Shown piece after piece: positions 7,795 to 14,862 of a DNA stretch of 17,597 nt. How positions within the stretch are numbered: the stretch's first letter is position 1; every line of letters starts with the position of its first letter. The position numbers and the translations under genes are program-made. The DNA is from JBBTXJ01 sp038061815 (GTDB lineage: Bacteria; Patescibacteriota; Patescibacteriia; Magasanikbacterales; JBBTXJ01), in NCBI GenBank assembly GCA_038061815.1, contig JBBTYK010000036.1, forward strand, positions 1-17,597, written 5' to 3'. The notes beneath the pieces are model-generated. The model was not told the origin of the DNA. It ran no database searches and saw only the letters and a list, made by a program, of their open reading frames with translations.

Positions 7795-8585
7795 GCGCTC
7801 CGCTTGTTTCCATCATCGTGCCTGCGTATAACAACGCCGCCACCATTGGCGCGGCGCTTGACGCCATGCTCGCACAGACCTATCGGCCGCTTGAGGTGAT
7901 TGTGGTTGACGATATGAGCGACGACGACACGGTTGCGGTAGCGGAGCGCTATCGCGCGGCGCATCCGGATGTCATTCGGTACGTTCGTATGCCGTATGAC
8001 GACCCGTATCGGTATAATGAGAAGGGCGTGAACATTAACGCCGGTTGGTCAGCCCGCAATTTCGGCGTTGAGCAGGCGCGCGGCGAGTTGATTACGTTTC
8101 AGGATGCCGACGACGGCGCGTGCGCGAATAGAATTGAAGTGCAATATAAACTCATGCAGAAATATCATTCGCATCACGTGGTGGTTGATTGGCAGAAATT
8201 TGATGATGCGCTGAATGGGAAGGTGTGGCCGCTGTCATTGCGAGGAGCGAATCCTATGAGCGACGAAGCAATCTCATCTGTCGGCCAGAATAAAATCATA
8301 CCAACCCGCGAAATCCTCCGCCTCGCGTGCAAAACCCGTCCACGGCGTTTTTTCCGCGCATGGGACGCCTATCCGTGCGCAGGCAGCAATCCGCTCGTGC
8401 GGCGCGAGGTGTTTGAAAAAGTGCGTTTCCGTCCCTTGTGGGAACGCGCGCGGCCGTCAAAAAAGGGGAGGGGCGCGGATAGGGATTTCAACTTTTGGGT
8501 GGCGGAAACATTCAAAGACAGCATCGCGGCAAAAATTCCACTGGTTCTATGGCGCGTGGATAGTCAGAATCCTGAATACCAATAA
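7791..8585 (+). CDS. GT2-family glycosyltransferase with an in-frame repeat insertion
   Basis: This 264-residue GT-A glycosyltransferase opens with VSIIVPAYNNAATIGAALDAMLAQTY and VIVVDDMSDDDT (about residues 37-47). QDADD near 104-108 is the metal-binding DxD, and RDFNFW (231-236) corresponds to the ED-x-W-type catalytic acid region. Residues about 149-163 (SLRGANPMSDEAISS) are encoded by a GTCATTGCGAG-type repeat (8234-8277) lying after the GT-A core, in a region that varies within the family. The start overlaps the flippase stop as ATGA. The stop is one base before the asnB start. It is short for a GT2 but has its full catalytic part. Substrates are unknown. Confidence 0.9.
   Translation: MSAPLVSIIVPAYNNAATIGAALDAMLAQTYRPLEVIVVDDMSDDDTVAVAERYRAAHPDVIRYVRMPYDDPYRYNEKGVNINAGWSARNFGVEQARGELITFQDADDGACANRIEVQYKLMQKYHSHHVVVDWQKFDDALNGKVWPLSLRGANPMSDEAISSVGQNKIIPTREILRLACKTRPRRFFRAWDAYPCAGSNPLVRREVFEKVRFRPLWERARPSKKGRGADRDFNFWVAETFKDSIAAKIPLVLWRVDSQNPEYQ
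8234..8277 (+). repeat. Partial GTCATTGCGAG-type palindromic element inside a GT2 gene
   Basis: GTCATTGCGAGGAGCGAA at 8234-8251 and GCGACGAAGCAATCTCAT at 8260-8277 match the two left-hand pieces of the element found whole at 9264-9339 and 15728-15797. An 8-nt stretch separates them. The right outer arm is missing, so this copy is a fragment. It is read in the same frame (TCA TTG CGA, giving SLR) as the asnB copy. Confidence 0.82.
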
Positions 8586-8586
8586 T

Positions 8587-10371
8587 ATGTGCGGCATTGT
8601 AGGCGCGTTTGGGACACGGTTACCGGAACGCGACACTTTTCAAAAGGCGCTGGACACCTTGGCGCATCGCGGCCCTGACGGCGAGGGCGTTTTTGCATCG
8701 CCAACGTGTCTTTTGGGCCACCGTCGTCTTGCCATTATTGACCTCTCAACCGGCGCCCAGCCGATGCGCTCGCACGATGGCCGGTATGTCATCACGTTCA
8801 ATGGCGAGATATACAATTATCGCGAACTCAAACGGGAGCTGGAGAACGATTATCCGTTCACGACGACGTCAGATACCGAAGTCATTCTGGCCGGCTATGC
8901 GGCGTGGGGCAGCGCAGTGCTTGGACGGCTGGAAGGCATGTTTGCGTTTGCCGTATATGATACGAAACAGCAGGAACTATTTCTTGCACGCGACCCGTTT
9001 GGCATCAAACCGTTGATTTACGGCATCGCGCAGGGTGCATTTTTTTTCGGTTCTGAAATAAAGGCGCTCCGCGCGCTTGGTGTTTTTGATGGCGGCATTG
9101 ACGAGGCGCGCATACCGGAATTTTTCATGTTGAAACACATTCCGGCGCCGCACACCATCTATCGTGATATTAAAAAGTTGCCGGCGGGACATTATATGGC
9201 CGCACGAGTACGCGGGCAACTTGTAGAAGTTGACGAGCCGATGTCGTATTGGAGGCCTGACGCGTCATTGCGAGCGCAGCGAAGCAATCTCATGAGATTG
9301 CTTCGTCATCCCGACGATGTCGGGACTCCTCGCAATGACATTATGCGCCAATGGCTTCTCGATTCTGTCAAAGCGCATCTCGTTTCCGATGTGCCGGTCG
9401 GCGCGTTTCTATCCGGCGGCATTGATTCCAGCGCCATCGTGTGGGCCATGAGCCAGTTTACGCGTCCGAAGACGTTCACGGTGAGTTTCAAAGAAGTGCA
9501 TGACCCGGATGTGGAGTATGCGCGGCTCGTGGCAAAACAATTTAACACTGACCACACGGAGATTTTGCTTGACCTTGACCTCAACGCCGTGTTCTCATCG
9601 GTGATTCGTCAGTTTGATGAGCCGTTTGCCGACCCCGCGACGCTGACCAACTGGTATGTGGCAAAAGCAACGAGCGAGCATGTGAAGGTGGCGCTTTCAG
9701 GCGACGGGGGAGATGAGCTGTTTTTCGGGTATCGCGCGTATCGCGCAATTGGGCGATGGACGCCGCTTGCATCGCTTTTTCCATGGTGGGATGCCACGCG
9801 GTTTATTGCCAGCCGCTACTTCGGATATAATCGTCGAGTACAAAAAGTGTTCAAACATCGCGGACGTTTTGTCCCGCCGTTCAACGGCCTTTCGGCCTAC
9901 CATGATTTGCATCTTGCCGCGCGCACCATGGACCTTGAGTACACGCTTCCGGAGTATTACCTCCGTAAAGTGGACGGCGTTTCTATGATGAATTCGCTGG
10001 AGGTGCGCGTGCCGTATCTTGACCGCGCGTTTGTGGAAAAAATTTTGCCGTTTCCGGTGGAGGCGCATTATGACCGGCGCCACAACGGCAAGGCACTGTT
10101 GCGGCAGGCGATGGCTGGCGTGCTGCCGCGCGAAGTGCTTGAGCGCAAGAAACAGGGTTTTATCCGGCCGTGGAAAGCGCTCTTTGCCGGTTCTATGCGC
10201 GACTTTTTACGCGAGCGGCTGCTCTCATCGGCCATGCGGGATTCCGGATGGTTCAATATGGACAATATCCAGTTTCTGTTGTTAGATCATATGGAGGGTC
10301 GGCGCGACAACTCCACTATCCTCTGGCGGCTTTTGGTCTTTGCCGAATGGCTGGAGGGACAATATGAATAA
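8587..10371 (+). CDS. asnB: AsnB-type glutamine amidotransferase (asparagine synthase family) with an in-frame palindromic repeat
   Basis: This is a 594-residue class II glutamine amidotransferase. The nucleophile is Cys2 (MCGIVGAFG), which fixes the start at 8587 although the frame opens earlier. The glutaminase domain has HRGPDGEG, GHRRLAIIDLS, FNGEIYNYRELK, DTEVILAGY and ARDPFGIKPL. After the linker, the ATP-pyrophosphatase domain shows DVPVGAFLSGGIDSSAIVWA (SGGIDSS at 276-282), ALSGDGGDELFFGY and MNSLEVRVPYLD. Residues about 226-251 are encoded by a palindromic element (9264-9339) placed right after the YW that closes the glutaminase region. In housekeeping use it would make asparagine. 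In surface-polysaccharide loci relatives amidate uronic acids, which would fit with the two sugar dehydrogenases here. The end overlaps the next gene by 8 bp. Confidence 0.93.
   Translation: MCGIVGAFGTRLPERDTFQKALDTLAHRGPDGEGVFASPTCLLGHRRLAIIDLSTGAQPMRSHDGRYVITFNGEIYNYRELKRELENDYPFTTTSDTEVILAGYAAWGSAVLGRLEGMFAFAVYDTKQQELFLARDPFGIKPLIYGIAQGAFFFGSEIKALRALGVFDGGIDEARIPEFFMLKHIPAPHTIYRDIKKLPAGHYMAARVRGQLVEVDEPMSYWRPDASLRAQRSNLMRLLRHPDDVGTPRNDIMRQWLLDSVKAHLVSDVPVGAFLSGGIDSSAIVWAMSQFTRPKTFTVSFKEVHDPDVEYARLVAKQFNTDHTEILLDLDLNAVFSSVIRQFDEPFADPATLTNWYVAKATSEHVKVALSGDGGDELFFGYRAYRAIGRWTPLASLFPWWDATRFIASRYFGYNRRVQKVFKHRGRFVPPFNGLSAYHDLHLAARTMDLEYTLPEYYLRKVDGVSMMNSLEVRVPYLDRAFVEKILPFPVEAHYDRRHNGKALLRQAMAGVLPREVLERKKQGFIRPWKALFAGSMRDFLRERLLSSAMRDSGWFNMDNIQFLLLDHMEGRRDNSTILWRLLVFAEWLEGQYE
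9264..9339 (+). repeat. Complete GTCATTGCGAG palindromic element inside asnB
   Basis: Outer arms GTCATTGCGAG (9264-9274) and CTCGCAATGAC (9329-9339) are perfect inverted repeats. Inside are a perfect 24-nt palindrome (9281-9304, centre CATG, arms GAAGCAATCT) and the hairpin CCCGAC-GAT-GTCGGG (9310-9324). The element is translated in frame as part of the interdomain linker (SLRAQRSNL and onward) without a stop codon. Confidence 0.93.
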
Positions 10372-11449
10372 ACCCCGCATTCGCTTTGTTTATCGTTTCA
10401 ACTATCTCACCGAGGTGCTCCCGCATCTCCGTGAACCCGGCCGCGCGCCGATGGATTTTTTGTACGGCATGAACGCCGTGGACGAACGCCGGTTTGAAAC
10501 ATCGTACGTGAACGCGCCGCAGGGGCCGCGCGCCGATGCGTGGCGCCGTTTCTTTTATCCATTTGAATGGCTCATCACATGGTTCAGCCGCCTCGGATGC
10601 CCTTTTGAACTGCCATTCTTGTTTCCGCAACTCAAAACCGATGAGATACTGTTCGGCGTCAACGACGCCATCGGTTTCGCGCTCCTGTTCTGGAAACGGC
10701 TCGGCGTGATTAAAGGCCGCGTGTATCTCATTGCGCAGGGCGCGCATGAGCGTTGCCGCAAACATTTTCGCGTTTCGTGGCTGACACGCCGGTTCATCGG
10801 ATGGCTCTTGCGCGCCGCTGACGGCGTATTCGTGCTTGCGCAATGCGCCCGGCTGCCTATCGCGGATTACTTCGGCGTGGACCAGTCGCGCATCCACTAT
10901 TTTCCGTTTGTCGGGGATGGAGATTTTTGGACGCCGGCGCCGACGGAGGCGCGCGAGGATTTCCTCATGTCAATCGGCAATGATTTTAATCGCGATTATC
11001 GGACGCTGGTGAACGCGCTTCGCGCTGACGAACATGCGGTGATTATCACCGCAAAACCAGTGGCAACGGAAGGAAAACAAGTGGAGGTCAAAAACGGCCT
11101 ATCCAACGAGGCGGTGCGCGACCATTTTCGCCGCGCCGCCGCGGTGATTATTCCCAGCGAACACGTGGTGTTTGAATCCGCGGGTTACAGTTCGGCGTTT
11201 CAGGCCGCGCTTACCGGCGCGCCGCTCATCGTGTCGGATTCGCCGCCCATGCGCGAAGTGTTTACGGAATGGGAGCAGGCGCTTTTTTACGAAGCCGAAA
11301 ATGCGGTTGCGCTTCGCCGAGTTCTTGATAGGGCCGCGGCGCATCCGGATGAGATGCACGCGATGGGCATGCGAGCCCGCGAACGGATGCTCGCGCTTCA
11401 CCGCGCGCGGCCGGACGCCCGAACGTTAGAAAACGTTATCAGCAGATAG
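10364..11449 (+). CDS. Probable GT-B fold (GT4-like) glycosyltransferase
   Basis: This 361-residue protein resembles glycosyltransferases of the GT4/GT1 group. The C-terminal half has the strongest signature: an alternating series ending in AAAVIIPSEHVVFESAGYSSAFQAALTGAPLIVSDSPPMREVF. This matches the acidic residue, glycine-rich turn and sugar-nucleotide-binding segment of the GT-B donor domain (the EX7E region). It is followed by a helical tail with RARERM. The N-terminal half contains hydrophobic and amphipathic segments (FFYPFEWLITWF, FIGWLLRAADGVFVLA) that may sit at the membrane. The ATG overlaps the asnB stop by 8 bp and has a good Shine-Dalgarno, GGAGGG at 10353-10358. An earlier in-frame start at 10340 lacks such support. 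The family call is by pattern, so substrates are unknown. Confidence 0.78.
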   Translation: MNKPRIRFVYRFNYLTEVLPHLREPGRAPMDFLYGMNAVDERRFETSYVNAPQGPRADAWRRFFYPFEWLITWFSRLGCPFELPFLFPQLKTDEILFGVNDAIGFALLFWKRLGVIKGRVYLIAQGAHERCRKHFRVSWLTRRFIGWLLRAADGVFVLAQCARLPIADYFGVDQSRIHYFPFVGDGDFWTPAPTEAREDFLMSIGNDFNRDYRTLVNALRADEHAVIITAKPVATEGKQVEVKNGLSNEAVRDHFRRAAAVIIPSEHVVFESAGYSSAFQAALTGAPLIVSDSPPMREVFTEWEQALFYEAENAVALRRVLDRAAAHPDEMHAMGMRARERMLALHRARPDARTLENVISR

Positions 11450-11450
11450 T

Positions 11451-13022
11451 ATGAAAACATGGTTGCGGACATACGGATGGACGATTGCGCTGTTTGCGGT
11501 TGGCGCTGCCGCGCTGTTTGTCGGCATCACCGAGCGCGTCATCTGGACCGATGAATGGTATGTGTTCCAATATCTTGATAAATCATTTTTCGGATTTCTT
11601 CGCGAGTATTGGGCCGCGCCGGACAATCATCCGCCCGGCTATTACCTCATCGTTATGGCGTTCGTAAAATTATTTGGGCGGCACGACATCGTGCTGCGCC
11701 TTCCGTCCGTCATCGGCGGTGTCGCGGCGCTGTTTATGACGTGGCGCCTTGCGCTGCTTGCGCGCAACGATGATGAACGCTGGCCGCATCTTGCGATGCT
11801 CCTCGCGGCTTCGGCGCCGTTTCTCGTGATACTCTCGCAGACCGCGCGATTCTTTACGCTCTCCGCCGCCGCGGCGCTTTTCACCGTCTATGCGCTCATC
11901 CGATGGACGCAATCGTGCGAACGGCGATGGCTGCTTTGGCACGGATTCGGATTCGTGCTCATGGGGTATTTGGATTATCCCACCACTATCTATGCGGGGC
12001 TTGGCGCGTTCATCGTGGTTACGGCGGACGCGTTGCGGCATCGCGCGTGGAAAACGGCGGCACACTGGGCGCTTGCGATGCTTGGCGCTCTCGTGTTGCT
12101 TTCGCCGTTGATCCCCATTGCGCTTCGCGAGGCGGGGGCGGAAGGCGCCTACAACGCTGACGTTTTTTCCACTGGCCCGCTTTCGTGGCTGCTGCGGTTC
12201 GGCAGTTACGCGTACGCGGTGACGTACGGATACGTCAGTTTTCCGTGGGATTGGGAAATTACCGTTTCGCTTGCGGCGGCTGCGCTGTTGCTTGTGTACG
12301 CCGCGTGGGCGGGACGCGGGAAGCGCGGCGCGTGGTGGGGTATGCCGATGAGAGTGATTGTTACGATGGGCGCCGTTGGAATTGTTGCGAACACAATACT
12401 GCTTGAACTGTTGCCGCGCTACACGCCGCCCGCGTTTCCGCGTTATGTCAGTTTTGCGTTGTATCTGTGGTTTTTGATAATCGCCGCATTCGTGTGGTGG
12501 CTCACCGAAGGGCAACGCCGCATCCGCATCGCCGTGATGGCGCTGCTGCTGTTCGTGAACGCGTGGGGGCTCTTCGCGCATTTCGGAAAACAATCCATTG
12601 ACCCCACGCTGTTCAGCGGCGGCGACCGCGCGCTGTACACCGTTATTGCGCAAGAGGCGCGGCCGGGTGATTATCTCTTTTTGAACGACGATTTTCCGTT
12701 GCTGCTGGTTGATTGGTATCGCGAGCGCTATTTCAATACCGTAACGCCGCTCGGCGACATCCCAACGGCAACGTTTTTTGATGAGCATGCCAGCAGCCGC
12801 ATTTGGGTCATCGGTTACGGCTACGATGACCGCGACGGATTTCGCGCGCCCGCGGTGAAGGCGCAGGATGTGACTGCGAACCTCGGCGAACGCGCGCGTA
12901 TCGTGGAAAAAGGCTACGCTCGCGCGGTGGCTCCGCGTTTCCGGACATGGAAAGAGCGGCTTACCGGCCATCCCACATACACGCACAAAGTCGGATTGTT
13001 TCTGATTGAATCAGCCACCTAA
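11451..13022 (+). CDS. Polytopic GT-C glycosyltransferase (GT39/GT83, PMT/ArnT-like)
   Basis: This is a 523-residue membrane protein with a first transmembrane segment at about residues 9-27. The first external loop contains WTDEWY (D34-E35), the acidic pair that is catalytic in GT-C enzymes, and DNHPPGYY (about 58-65), the HPP motif of the PMT/ArnT group. About ten further hydrophobic segments follow, then a soluble C-terminal part (after about residue 400: LFLNDDFPLLLVDWYRERYF). Such enzymes use polyprenyl-phosphate sugars and act on the outer face of the membrane, after flipping. The gene begins one base after the preceding TAG and ends one base before the next ATG. The DPM1-like gene at 16798-17493 could make its donor. 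That link is inference. Confidence 0.88.
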   Translation: MKTWLRTYGWTIALFAVGAAALFVGITERVIWTDEWYVFQYLDKSFFGFLREYWAAPDNHPPGYYLIVMAFVKLFGRHDIVLRLPSVIGGVAALFMTWRLALLARNDDERWPHLAMLLAASAPFLVILSQTARFFTLSAAAALFTVYALIRWTQSCERRWLLWHGFGFVLMGYLDYPTTIYAGLGAFIVVTADALRHRAWKTAAHWALAMLGALVLLSPLIPIALREAGAEGAYNADVFSTGPLSWLLRFGSYAYAVTYGYVSFPWDWEITVSLAAAALLLVYAAWAGRGKRGAWWGMPMRVIVTMGAVGIVANTILLELLPRYTPPAFPRYVSFALYLWFLIIAAFVWWLTEGQRRIRIAVMALLLFVNAWGLFAHFGKQSIDPTLFSGGDRALYTVIAQEARPGDYLFLNDDFPLLLVDWYRERYFNTVTPLGDIPTATFFDEHASSRIWVIGYGYDDRDGFRAPAVKAQDVTANLGERARIVEKGYARAVAPRFRTWKERLTGHPTYTHKVGLFLIESAT

Positions 13023-13023
13023 T

Positions 13024-13893
13024 ATGGAAGAATCCTGCATCGTGTGCTGGGGGAGCGCGCATCGGAAATATCACACCAAAAAATCGTTTGACGTCTGGGA
13101 GTGTACGCTCTGCGGACTGTTGCGTTTGTGGCCGCTGCCGACGCCGCAGGATTTGGAGCGCTGTTATGGCGAGGGTTATTTTAACGGAGACGCATCGTGC
13201 GACGGGTACATGGATTATGAGTATGAAAAAGAGGTGACGCGCCGCGCGATGGAGAAGCATCTGGAGTTGATTGAACGTCACGTGCCGCGCGGTTCGCTGT
13301 TTGAGGTAGGCGCGGCAACCGGTTATTTTTTGTCGCTTGCGCAGGAGCGCGGATGGCAGATTGCCGGCGTTGATATCTCGCATTACGCCGCCGCGCAGGC
13401 GCAGGCGAAAGGATTGCCGGTCGCGCAGGGCGGGACGGAGGCGCTGGAGCGCGGAACCGAGCGCTATGACGCCATCGCGCTCTTTGATGTGATTGAACAC
13501 TTTTTGTACCCATTAGAAGACATACGGCGGATGGCGGCAGCGCTCCGGCCGGGTGGCGTGCTCGCGTTTGCCACGCCGAATCGCGGGAGTTTGTTCGCGC
13601 GGCTCATGGGCAGGTTTTGGCACGCCATCGTCCCGCCGCAGCACGTGTTTTTGTTCAGCCACGAACATCTGGACGCATTGCTGGCGCGGTTTGGGCTTCG
13701 GGTGGTTGCGCGGCGTTCCGCAGGCAAATGGTTCACCGTGCAGTACCTCTTTCGCGTGCTCTACACGTGGCTCGGCTGGCGGCCGCTCTATCATTTCGCC
13801 GAACGCATCGCCGGCACGCGGCTCGGACGGCTCTCGTTCCCGCTCAATCTCGGCGATACCATGTTCATCATTGCCAAGAAAAACGAGTTGTAG
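13024..13893 (+). CDS. Zinc-ribbon class I SAM methyltransferase
   Basis: This is a 289-residue methyltransferase with an N-terminal four-cysteine motif (C5-x2-C8 and C27-x2-C30) likely to bind zinc. This arrangement is common in sugar- and polysaccharide-associated methyltransferases. The SAM core shows motif I LFEVGAATGYF (about 92-102), GVDISHYAA, YDAIALFDVIEHF with the FDVIEH element of the Methyltransf_23 group, and LRPGGVLAFATPNRGS. The C-terminal part contains QHVFLFSHEHLDALLARFGL, also typical. The ATG at 13024 directly follows the GT-C stop (TAATATG). An in-frame start at 13006 inside the previous gene would only add residues before the zinc ribbon. A role in methylating a glycan sugar is inferred from position. 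Confidence 0.9.
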   Translation: MEESCIVCWGSAHRKYHTKKSFDVWECTLCGLLRLWPLPTPQDLERCYGEGYFNGDASCDGYMDYEYEKEVTRRAMEKHLELIERHVPRGSLFEVGAATGYFLSLAQERGWQIAGVDISHYAAAQAQAKGLPVAQGGTEALERGTERYDAIALFDVIEHFLYPLEDIRRMAAALRPGGVLAFATPNRGSLFARLMGRFWHAIVPPQHVFLFSHEHLDALLARFGLRVVARRSAGKWFTVQYLFRVLYTWLGWRPLYHFAERIAGTRLGRLSFPLNLGDTMFIIAKKNEL

Positions 13894-13911
13894 TACGATG
13901 ATGGCTCACCT

Positions 13912-14721
13912 ATGTCTGCCTTAAAAAACAAAAAACTTGCCGTAATGGGCGCCGGAATGGTGGGCGGCTCGCTCATTAAGTATTTTGAGAAAAGAGGATA
14001 CGGTTTTGTCATTTACGACCCGCCGAAAGGATTCGCCGATGTGGCGGCGTTGAACGCCGCAGAGGTGGTTTTTGTGTGCGTCCCCACGCCGTTTGAGGAG
14101 GAGAAGGGGTTTGACCTTTCCTATGTGGAGAATGCGCTCGCCACGTTGGCCGGCGAGAAAATCGTGGTAATAAAATCCACGGTGGTGCCGGGCACGACCG
14201 CGCGATTGCAAGAGGAATTTCCGCAGCACCGCCTGTGTTACAATCCGGAGTTTTTGACCGAGGTGACGGCTGACCAGGATTTTGCGTTTCCCGACCGGCA
14301 GATAGTGGGATATACGGAGCGCAGTTTTTCCGTGGCAAAAGATATTATGTTGCTCATGCCACAGGCGCCGTTTGAGCGCATCGTGCCGTCAACGGCCGCG
14401 GAGATGATTAAGTATTTCGGCAACACGTGGTTTTCCACGAAGGTGGTGTTTGCCAATCAGATGTATGATTTGTGCCAAAAGCTGGGCGTGGAGTATGACA
14501 CGGTGAAAGACGCGGTGGCGGCGGATAAACGCATCGGGCCGACCCATTTGGAAATTTTTCACGACGGCTATCGCGGTTACGGCGGCAAATGTTTGCCCAA
14601 AGATACGCGCGCGCTTATTCAACTGGGAGACAAACTGGGCGCGGAGTTGGAACTGCTGAAAATGGTTGAGTATATCAACAACCGGCTGGTGAAACAGTCG
14701 GAACTTGACAGGGATAGGTAG
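13912..14721 (+). CDS. Short UDP-glucose/GDP-mannose dehydrogenase-like protein lacking the C-terminal domain
   Basis: This 269-residue protein is a second nucleotide-sugar dehydrogenase homologue. It has the NAD-binding GAGMVG (13-18), VCVPTPF, VIKSTVVPGT, CYNPEFLTE, the lysine in FSTKVVFANQ (K177) and the catalytic cysteine in GYGGKCLPKD (C227). It stops about 40 residues after the cysteine, so the C-terminal substrate-binding domain (LGLAYK-type, about 110-150 residues in the 435-residue paralogue at 631-1938) is absent. The sequence after TAG shows no continuation in another frame; it is a hairpin-rich leader. Either a naturally short subfamily or an ancient truncation is possible. No clear Shine-Dalgarno precedes the ATG, which lies 18 bp after the methyltransferase stop. 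It is the last gene of the operon, and the next transcript's putative -35 box lies in its tail. Confidence 0.88.
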   Translation: MSALKNKKLAVMGAGMVGGSLIKYFEKRGYGFVIYDPPKGFADVAALNAAEVVFVCVPTPFEEEKGFDLSYVENALATLAGEKIVVIKSTVVPGTTARLQEEFPQHRLCYNPEFLTEVTADQDFAFPDRQIVGYTERSFSVAKDIMLLMPQAPFERIVPSTAAEMIKYFGNTWFSTKVVFANQMYDLCQKLGVEYDTVKDAVAADKRIGPTHLEIFHDGYRGYGGKCLPKDTRALIQLGDKLGAELELLKMVEYINNRLVKQSELDRDR

Positions 14722-14733
14722 TTGTGGCATTGT
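14705..14733 (+). promoter_or_regulatory. Candidate promoter for the unrecognised gene at 14863
   Basis: TTGACA (14705-14710) is a perfect -35 box lying inside the last codons of the dehydrogenase. At 17-bp spacing stands CATTGT (14728-14733), a poor -10 (three of six), but with an upstream TG (14725-14726) as in an extended -10. A start near 14740 would place the first hairpin of the leader at the very 5' end of the RNA. The weak -10 keeps this tentative. Confidence 0.4.
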
Positions 14734-14743
14734 ATTTTTGTTG

Positions 14744-14849
14744 TCCTGCAAGGTGCAGGAGAGCCGTGCGCGGCGGGTTCCGCGCAATACCGATGACCTG
14801 TTATGTATCCGTGACATCCCGGGCCGGGATGAGCGGTGGATTAACAGGT
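14744..14849 (+). promoter_or_regulatory. Structured 5' leader: three successive hairpins ending at the Shine-Dalgarno
   Basis: Three inverted repeats follow one another. The first is TCCTGCA-AGG-TGCAGGA (14744-14760). The second is TGCGCGG-CGGGTT-CCGCGCA (14767-14786). The third is a longer stem: ACCTGTTA (14796-14803) and ATCC (14807-14810) pair with GGAT (14838-14841) and TAACAGGT (14842-14849), enclosing CATCCCG/CGGGATG (14815-14821, 14825-14831). GGAGG (14851-14855) starts one base after the last stem, seven bases before ATG 14863. The arrangement resembles a cis-regulatory leader or riboswitch-like RNA, but I do not recognise a known class. Confidence 0.6.
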
Positions 14850-14862
14850 TGGAGGATAGGAC

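Noticed and set aside
8413..8586. Upstream extension of the asnB frame
   Set aside because: The class II amidotransferase nucleophile must be Cys2, which fixes the start at the ATG at 8587. The extension lies inside the preceding GT2 gene.
11670..12986. Long 438-codon open frame on the minus strand
   Set aside because: It is wholly opposite the GT-C gene, whose motifs and membrane segments are convincing. The translated protein is a low-quality Arg/His-rich sequence with no motif, as expected from an antisense shadow in GC-rich DNA.
14744..14760. TCCTGCA hairpin as a terminator for the glycan operon
   Set aside because: No T run follows the stem, only GCCGTGCG. It fits better as the first hairpin of the downstream leader.
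14744..14849. tRNA or tRNA-like gene
   Set aside because: The three stems do not form an acceptor stem with D, anticodon and T arms of the right sizes, and no T-loop or CCA end is present.
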